Origin: Hortaea werneckii
Lineage: Eukaryota; Ascomycota; Dothideomycetes; Mycosphaerellales; Teratosphaeriaceae
Reading direction: 5' to 3'
Assembly (NCBI GenBank): GCA_037044905.1
Contig: JBAOKB010000087.1
Span: 57,461 to 121,460, forward strand
DNA: 64,000 nucleotides
Position 1 is the stretch's first letter; each line of letters starts with the position of its first letter. Of this stretch, positions 58,217 through 64,000 are shown piece by piece. The notes under the pieces were generated by a model that ran no database searches, was not told the DNA's origin, and saw only the letters and a program-made list of their open reading frames with translations. Made by a program: the position numbers and the translations under genes.

Positions 58217-58705
58217 AATCGGTCATTCCAACGATGTGAAGGGAACCTCAGGAAGAGGACCAAAAAGATTTTATGATGTGTGACGGCCGCGAACAAAATA
58301 ACTTCAGATGTAATATGCTTGGCCCCCTTACTCGGCTTCACTGTGTGTGTGTACACACCCTCGCCTCTTTTCGGCCTTTTTTTAGCGGTGACGGAATTGG
58401 GTGGCATTTGTAAATAATATACCTCGACTTCAGTAAAAAGTTTCAAAAGCACCTTCAACAAACAGAACATGACGTGCGCGGAGCACACGTTGACGAAAAT
58501 CGCATTAGGAATAAAACAATGTGCCCGGTCTTTTTTACCACGAGGTGTTTCTGACTTGCTGTTCAAAGCTTTGACATCAAAGCTTCCATACATCGAACAA
58601 GCCTAAAGCTTTTCTGAAAGCGGGAAAAAAAAACCTCAGAAGAAGTCCACACAGAATATACTCCTAGACACCCCTTAGCCCTTGCACAGCACACACCCGT
58701 ACCAA
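58217..58705. other. convergent 3' spacer
   Basis: 489 bp between the convergent 3' ends of the regulator and Alg10 genes. It has T-rich tracts and a TGTGTGTGTGTAC stretch near 58342-58354. No gene. Confidence 0.4.
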
Positions 58706-60548
58706 CTACCACATGAATCTCTGAACCTTACCAGGCTCCTGCGGCCACTCGTAGCCCCAATTCAGGAAGATATAACCTGTGACGCCATTAATAACCAGCA
58801 GCCAGACCGTCTCCAGCCACAGCCTGTGATCGTAATCATGCCATAGCGCCTGAGTGGACACTACCGAGCTATTCTTCTTCTTGGGCGAGTCCCGTCGGTT
58901 CTCCACTCTCGACGGCAGACGAAGCGGAAGATGCATGCGCCAGAACAACCACGGGAGGATGAAGTACCGGGGTTCGACTAAGGGTGCGGTGATGAGCTGT
59001 AGAGCTGATGTCGCAAGCCAGATGAGGACGAAGGAGCAGGTGACGCTGTGCTCGCCGTCCGGGAGGAGATTGGTAGGTGAGCGGTGCGAACGCGGGGGTC
59101 CGCCTCCGAGTGCTTGGATGCAGGCCCAGGCGCAGAGGATGTAGATGGGCACGACGGCATATCGCATCCAAGGCGGTCGCAGTAGTAGCCGGAAGACGTA
59201 GAAGACGTAGTGTCGGTTATCTGCCAAGGTGAACGGATGCACGATGGTGTTTGCCCATACGACGACGCCTGCGATGCCCAGGAGGAGAATGAAGAGCCAG
59301 AGTCGGGGGAGCAGACGGCGGCGTTTGAAGATCTGGAGGGATTCCAAATGGCCGGCGTGTCGAGTCTGAGCGAGGGCGGTTATCGGGAGGAGGAGTATGT
59401 GGGGGTAGAGTAGGGGCAGGGAGAAGAACGTCATGAACGGCCAGAGATAGAGGAGTTGGGGTAGGTGCAGGGTTGCAGTGTGATTGCCTTTGTCGCCCAA
59501 AACGACGGAACCATTCCAGAGCACAAACCCGGCGAATCCGGCGAGGAGAGTCAGATAGGGTAGGAGTCCTAGGATCAACCCCAGCAGTCTATGAGGTTGA
59601 CTGATGGTTTTGAGCGAGCAGGCAGCAATTGACACAATGCAATTGGCGTAAGCTGTCATGTGCGGAACGGTCAGTTCGGTATAATTGCATGTATTGGCGC
59701 AGAAAACATACCATCGATCCAGGACTCCTCAACGGGAGGGTCGTAGATGATTTCGAATTTCCACGCGGTCCTGGCAACACTGTAGATGGAGTCGCCAAAT
59801 CCGTCAACGCCACGATGCATGCTGCCGCGAACAGCCTCCTGGCCCTTATCAAGATGCTGCACCAGGCTGACAGCAGCTGGGAACACCGTGACCCAGAAGA
59901 CGTTTGTTTGGCGAAACGTGAGGCTGATCAACCCCAACGCCACCAATCTCACGAAGCGCTCAGTAGCCTTCATGTTCGATCGGTGGGCGTTGACCATTTG
60001 AACGTAGAATACAACGACTGAAAGGGTCGACCAGATGTCCGTATAATATAGCGCCGAGAAAAAGAAGAGAGGCGGAAAGAGAACCATATTCAACGCACTG
60101 TGCTGGAAAAGGCCGCGCTCCTGTCTCGTATGTAAACTCCGCGTCTGATATGAGACGTACACCGCTGCCGCCAGCAGCGCCAGGCCGAGCACATTCGTCA
60201 ATCGGAGAGCAGCTAGGTTGCATCCTAGCAGAGGCAGCGCGAAGCCGAAGCCGAATCGCTCGTTCAGCCAGTTCGAAAAGGAGAGAAGGTAGGATACTAA
60301 GTAAAGGCCCGGGGGCGTGGTGATCTTGGGATCCCAGTCATGGAAGTTCCCTGCGCAGTATAGCTGCGCCTGGCGGACATGAAAGACTTCGTCCTGCGAG
60401 TAGAAGGGCAATGATGAGAAAGTTGTCCACTTACCTCGTTTTTCTTGGGGTTGGGGCTACGTACGAGATATGGTTCGGTGACGGTGCGGTCGACTAGGTA
60501 GAACCACGCTGATAGAGGCGCCAGGGCTGCGCTTTGCAGAAGTAACAT
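58706..60548 (-). CDS. alg10: alpha-1,2-glucosyltransferase Alg10/Die2
   Basis: ER membrane enzyme that adds the last glucose, from dolichyl-P-glucose, to the Glc2Man9GlcNAc2-PP-dolichol donor of N-glycosylation. Three exons (introns 60394-60464 and 59653-59711) give 570 aa. The first splice creates EPYLDEVFHVRQAQLYC, the hallmark luminal motif of Alg10, followed by DWDPKITTPPGLYLVS. More than ten membrane helices are apparent. Other conserved parts are LTFRQTNVFWVTVFPA, KFEIIYDPPVEESWIDAYANCIV (over the second splice), NRHYVFYVFRLLLRPPWMRY and LVEPRYFILPWLFWRM. The frame before ATG 60548 opens only with TTG. It is divergent from Psf2 by 282 bp. Confidence 0.96.
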
Positions 60549-60830
60549 GGTGGTGAGACGGGTGCCCGTCGTTGCAGGTGGCAATCAGCATCACGGTGAA
60601 GTCTGAGAATGGGGGCAACTCCAAATGGCCATGGTGGCAGCGCGGTATCTTCGGGAGATGATGCCCGGTTGACGTGAGTTGCCGCCGCGCCATTGGCCGG
60701 GCGGGTTCCCAGGCGCCGCGTCCCGCCCGATCGCGTTTGTTTCGCGTCTTCTCTAGACCGACGTGAGTTGAAGGCGGGCTTGAAATGGAACTGCTGCGGC
60801 GTACGGTGTAGCGATGCACGGCGAGACGAG
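60549..60830. promoter_or_regulatory. divergent promoter, Alg10/Psf2, with MluI-box cluster
   Basis: Three CGCGT cores (complement ACGCG) lie within 31 bp at 60717-60721, 60732-60736 and 60743-60747. The second and third read ACGCGA on the minus strand, matching the MBF cell-cycle box closely. An inverted CCAAT (ATTGG) lies at 60692-60696. The cluster is about 85-115 bp upstream of the Psf2 ATG, a plausible place for G1/S control of a replication gene. Confidence 0.7.
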
Positions 60831-61749
60831 ATGGCACTCCCACTACCGCCCGGTCTTACGCCTTCGGAAGTTGGTTTCCTGTGCGAGATGGAGCTCGTCA
60901 CAGTGATACCCCGCCAAAGGCTAGAAGGACTCGATTTGCTAGGTGTGAGTGCGTCCTAGCGACGGCTTCTGCGTAAGCTCGGTATAGTCATAGGTTGGAC
61001 TGCAGACGCTCACACATTCCTGTCGCAGGGACCGACTCAAGCTTTGAGTCCACCTTTCCCAGCTCCGTTGCCCCTCTGGCTGGCGCTGCTCTTAAAGAAG
61101 CAAAAGAGGGCCAACATTAGCCCGCCACCGTGGCTGAGTGTCGACGGTCTGTCGCATATTCTGGATTTTGAGACGGACGAACGGACTGCAGAGCTTTTCT
61201 CGCCATCACCAGAACTTCCGCACCCAACAACTACGTCTGCTCTTGAGGGAGATGCATATCTAGTGCAAGACACGATGGAAGTGTCGCCCCCTTTCCTAAG
61301 TGAAGCGGCGACGGCAAGAGCTCAAGCAGATGCTCTGCCCTATCATTGGCTCGAAGTCAGCCATTTGCTGCTCACTCATGCTGCAGATGACTTTGAGGAC
61401 TCAGACACAGTCCGGAGATTACTAAGAGACCTTAGAGAAGTGCGCATGAGCAAACTCAGAAAAGGCTTCAAGGTACTTGGACCCGGCGGAGGTGTTAAAA
61501 TGAATGGTGTTGGAGGCATGGAGATTGCTGAAGTGAGAGGCTTTGTGGGTGGCGTGGTCGATGGAATGAGGTAAGCATCACTCTCTATACCATATGAACG
61601 AGAACGCCTTGGATCCAGATACTGATGGTTTTAACAGAAAAATCAACAAGTCAAGAGAAGAATCTCGAAGAGAGCAGGAAGCCGAAGATCGCGAAAACGG
61701 TCTCGGAGGCAGTAGCTACCGTGATGATGAGGACGATGATATGCTATGA
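60831..61749 (+). CDS. psf2: GINS complex subunit Psf2
   Basis: Subunit of GINS, part of the CMG replicative helicase with Cdc45 and Mcm2-7. Three exons (introns 60945-61028 and 61571-61637) give 255 aa. The start [20 protein letters not shown] is typical of the family, as is the B-domain segment [20 protein letters not shown] across the first splice. [16 protein letters not shown] is the strongest signature. The A-domain helices include [20 protein letters not shown] and [19 protein letters not shown]. The inserts at about 97-125 and 170-190 and the acidic end DDEDDDML are fungal-type. Intron 1 uses the second of two overlapping GTG donors; the family alignment decides this. Identification is firm. 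Confidence 0.96.
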
Positions 61750-62073
61750 CGAATTTTGTCTTTCTCACAAATTACTTTCACCTTGCATGTGATCGCCACA
61801 AAGTCCTCGTGACTCGCTACGTCTTTAGCCGGATTTTTTAAAGCAAACGGTGACAAAACACCAACCCATTTCACACACGGTCGTACAGAGAGATGAGACA
61901 GCGTGGCCAAGGCGTACATACCGCTACTGTCACTGCCCGCTGACAACATAATTCGCCTTCTAATAATCACACACAAGTCCATCCCAGCTGAAAAGGGGCA
62001 AACCAATCAAAAGCCTCAAATCCGCATCAACAACCCCATCTCAAAAACCGACCAGCAACCTCCTCCCCCCAAA
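61750..62073. promoter_or_regulatory. intergenic spacer before the small protein
   Basis: 324 bp carrying the Psf2 3' end and the promoter and C-rich 5' leader of the following small gene. No specific site recognised. Confidence 0.4.
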
Positions 62074-62361
62074 ATGTTCTCCTCTTTAGCCTACGGCCTC
62101 ATCTTCTTCCTCATCATCGCCATGAACCACAAATACGGCAAACCCTGGGAAGACGCCAAGACGCAGAAAGACACGCGCAAACGCAAACGCAAAGCGCGCT
62201 ACGAGAAGAACAAGGCGGCGGAGCAGAAGGAGTTTGAGGAGAGTCAGCAGAAGCGGCGCGGGGCGAAGAGGAAGCAGAGGAAGGAGGATGAGAAGTTGGA
62301 GCAGGTTTATGGGCGGAGGAGCGAGGGGTTTTGGGCTTATGATGTTGAGAGTCATCGGTGA
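62074..62361 (+). CDS. small membrane-anchored basic protein, unknown function
   Basis: 95-aa single-exon ORF with ATG in good context (CCCCAAAATG). Residues 3-17 are hydrophobic (SSLAYGLIFFLIIAM), a signal-anchor or single helix. From residue 20 on it is highly charged and helical (QKDTRKRKRKARYEKNK, then EFEESQQKRRGAKRKQRKED), probably a basic coiled coil, ending in GRRSEGFWAYDVESHR. The frame extends upstream only from GTG. Such short anchor-plus-basic-coil proteins occur in many Pezizomycotina, but I do not recognise a named family. The aromatic FWAYD end may be a conserved motif. Coding status is likely because composition changes sharply at its borders. Confidence 0.6.
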   Translation: MFSSLAYGLIFFLIIAMNHKYGKPWEDAKTQKDTRKRKRKARYEKNKAAEQKEFEESQQKRRGAKRKQRKEDEKLEQVYGRRSEGFWAYDVESHR

Positions 62362-63048
62362 AGGCGCGGTCTTCCTGGAAAGCTTTGGCAGGAGAAGTGT
62401 GAAATGGAGGGGATGTTTGGGGAAGCTTTCAGTGGAAAGGTGTAGTGAAGGTCAGAGGTGGGGGATTTACGTGTGGTTTTGGCAGAGGCTTGCGTTGAAA
62501 CGATGCCTAGGGCCCATGCGATGTAGCAATTGCGCGCTGGTCTTGCAAATCTAGCCCCAGCATCTCTGAGAAGAAGTGGTTCTCTTGGCCCTGCTGTGCA
62601 TTGGAGATGAAAAGGGTCAGAACGTGCATTCACGAGTAGCAAGCAATGTGTTCCGTTTAAGCACCATCTCAAAGTACTTGCACAGCACGCGTTTACGATC
62701 AATTGGAGCAGGAGCAGTTAGAACCCTCAAATCGGCTAGTGTGCACGATTGTCAAGGGGCTTTGCGATTTTTGATGGCGTCAGATCGATAATGTGTACTT
62801 TCATTCACTTAACATGAGTCAGATTGGTCAGCAGACCTAAAAGGGTAGTAGCGTCGACAGTAGCAAACCCCCGACTTCAACGACGCCGCTTCCCTTCACA
62901 ACCCAAGACTCTGCAGTTGCAACTCAAGCTTAACAACCGTTCGCTCCACTACACACAAGCAACGAACACCAAGCCCCGCAATCCCATGCTGACAAAAACT
63001 GTGACAGTCTAATCCACGAGGACCTGTCTCTCCTTCAACAACTTCGTC
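62362..63048. other. intergenic spacer
   Basis: 687 bp between two small plus-strand genes. A 62-codon frame near 62824-63012 seems to be translated 5' leader (CA-rich). No gene is supported. Confidence 0.4.
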
Positions 63049-63543
63049 ATGCCTGAAGTACGCCCACGTGCCTGGACGAGCCGATCTCTCGTCAACTACC
63101 TCAACGCACGCATTGACGATCCACCAGGTTCAGAAATGACTCCGTCCCTAAGGCAAGTCCTAAAACACCCAGGCTTCCTCGAAGGCATCAACGCATTTGA
63201 CCGGATGGTTGCCTTGAGGTACGCTTACTTAGGCCTCTCAGCCTGTCAGCGATTGTACTTCCAAGCCCGCGCCCAGCGCGGCTATCTCAACCCCCCGCAG
63301 CAGAGGTGGAAATACGAGGTCCAGTATGCCATTAAGCTCGGCGATCTCCTGTTCAAACCGGCGCCGCAGATGACTGCCTACGAGTTCAAGCGGCTGCTGA
63401 AGGACATCGTGAGGGAAACCCGACGGCTGGTTGCGTGGACGGAGCTGCAACTTTGGCACATGCAGCAGAGAGCTGAGTATGAAGCTGAGTATGACACCAA
63501 GCTTCCTCCGAACCGGCCGTCCAACGCATTGGAATTGTTCTAA
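63049..63543 (+). CDS. hypothetical 164-aa helical protein
   Basis: Single-exon frame of 164 codons with ATG after a CAA/CTT-rich leader (CTTCGTCATG). The sequence looks coding: balanced composition, several amphipathic helices (LRQVLKHPGFLEGINAFDRM, YAYLGLSACQRLYFQARAQR, AYEFKRLLKDIVRETRRLV) and regular hydrophobic spacing. It has no signal peptide, membrane segment or known motif. I do not recognise a family. It might be lineage-specific. A further exon after 63543 is possible, because the region behind it has mixed open frames, but no convincing splice was found. Confidence 0.5.
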   Translation: MPEVRPRAWTSRSLVNYLNARIDDPPGSEMTPSLRQVLKHPGFLEGINAFDRMVALRYAYLGLSACQRLYFQARAQRGYLNPPQQRWKYEVQYAIKLGDLLFKPAPQMTAYEFKRLLKDIVRETRRLVAWTELQLWHMQQRAEYEAEYDTKLPPNRPSNALELF

Positions 63544-64000
63544 GCGTGCTGGCTTCAGACGCAAAAAGTGGTATGATCTCTGGGATGGGTGCTTGAAAGT
63601 TGACAAGCAGGTGCAGTTCGGGCGAGTGAGTGAGTTGGCTCAGGGCCTCTCAAGCTGTTGTGGCGTTCCCATATGAGAATCGATTTCCATCCTGCTTCTG
63701 CCCGCCCCGTTGGATGAGTCTGTCGAAAGCAAAGTAAAAGAAAGTGAGGAGACCGACGAGGAGCAAAAGGCTGATGATGTTTTCGGGGTCCATTTAAATG
63801 TAGGGAAAAGGCGTGCGAAGCTCCCCGTAGGAAAACAGGAGATCGTCTCAGCAAGGCTGGGAGAAGATGTATTTAAGAAAAGTAGCTTTCAAATGAGATT
63901 CTCCAAGACCAGACTCTGCTCAACGTCAATGCAGCCAGCGATATTGTAGAAGGGGATGCTTGACAAACCTCAACAAGCTTCCTAAATCGCAGTGAAATTT
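63544..64000. other. right window edge, no gene assigned
   Basis: 457 bp with short frames on both strands (for example an acidic plus-strand frame from 63710 and a minus-strand frame from 63854), none with recognisable motifs. Either could be the end of a gene that lies outside the window. Confidence 0.35.

Overview
The window is nuclear DNA of a filamentous ascomycete (Pezizomycotina; a Dothideomycete is plausible but unproven). The evidence is that most genes are broken by short introns of about 50-90 bp with GTANGT/YAG ends, spacing is loose, and the gene families are fungal: shugoshin, DASH Dad2, GINS Psf2, Crm1, Mpp10, Alg10, a p24 cargo receptor, an Ecl1-type zinc protein and a Zn2Cys6 regulator. 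I joined exons by hand. Every proposed spliced model keeps an open frame and has a total length divisible by three, but none is checked against RNA.

Layout. 1.3-2.7 kb: methionine aminopeptidase 2 (-). 3.1-19.6 kb: an accessory metabolic stretch holding an FAD amine-oxidase-type enzyme (-) divergent from an allantoate/nicotinate-type MFS permease (+), a LaeA-like methyltransferase (-), a secreted type-B carboxylesterase with ten exons (+), an EamA transporter (-), a hotdog thioesterase (+), an FAD aromatic-type monooxygenase (+) and an SDR (+). There is no PKS, NRPS or terpene synthase, so this looks like catabolic or tailoring chemistry rather than a classical backbone cluster. 19.9-24.8 kb: p24 cargo receptor (-), formate/nitrite transporter (+), Ecl1-type zinc protein (-). 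24.8-28.9 kb: nothing recognisable.

28.9-35.3 kb is a compositionally odd block. It has a GH76 mannanase with unusually long homopolymer-filled introns, a mucin-like single-pass membrane protein, and a long purine/pyrimidine-skewed spacer with a G-quadruplex-like stretch. 35.3-44.4 kb is a cell-division and housekeeping block: shugoshin (-) head-to-head with Dad2 (+), the PP1 regulator Ypi1 (-), and exportin Crm1 (+), which carries Thr at the leptomycin B cysteine position. 45.2-52.0 kb: a short type II NADH dehydrogenase (-), Mpp10 (-), an SLC35F-like transporter (+) and mitochondrial uL3m (-). 52.0-55.8 kb: a second gene desert.

55.8-58.2 kb encodes the most unusual protein seen: an N-terminal Zn2Cys6 DNA-binding domain fused to a maltose-O-acetyltransferase-like left-handed beta-helix whose usual catalytic His is apparently replaced by Ser. 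58.7-61.7 kb: Alg10 (-) head-to-head with Psf2 (+), with three MluI-box cores clustered in the shared promoter. 62.0-64.0 kb: two small unassigned proteins and the window edge.

I found no convincing tRNA, rRNA, transposon or CRISPR. No wholly new multi-gene system can be claimed from sequence alone. The best leads are the regulator/acetyltransferase fusion, the Sgo1-Dad2 pair and the backbone-less metabolic stretch.
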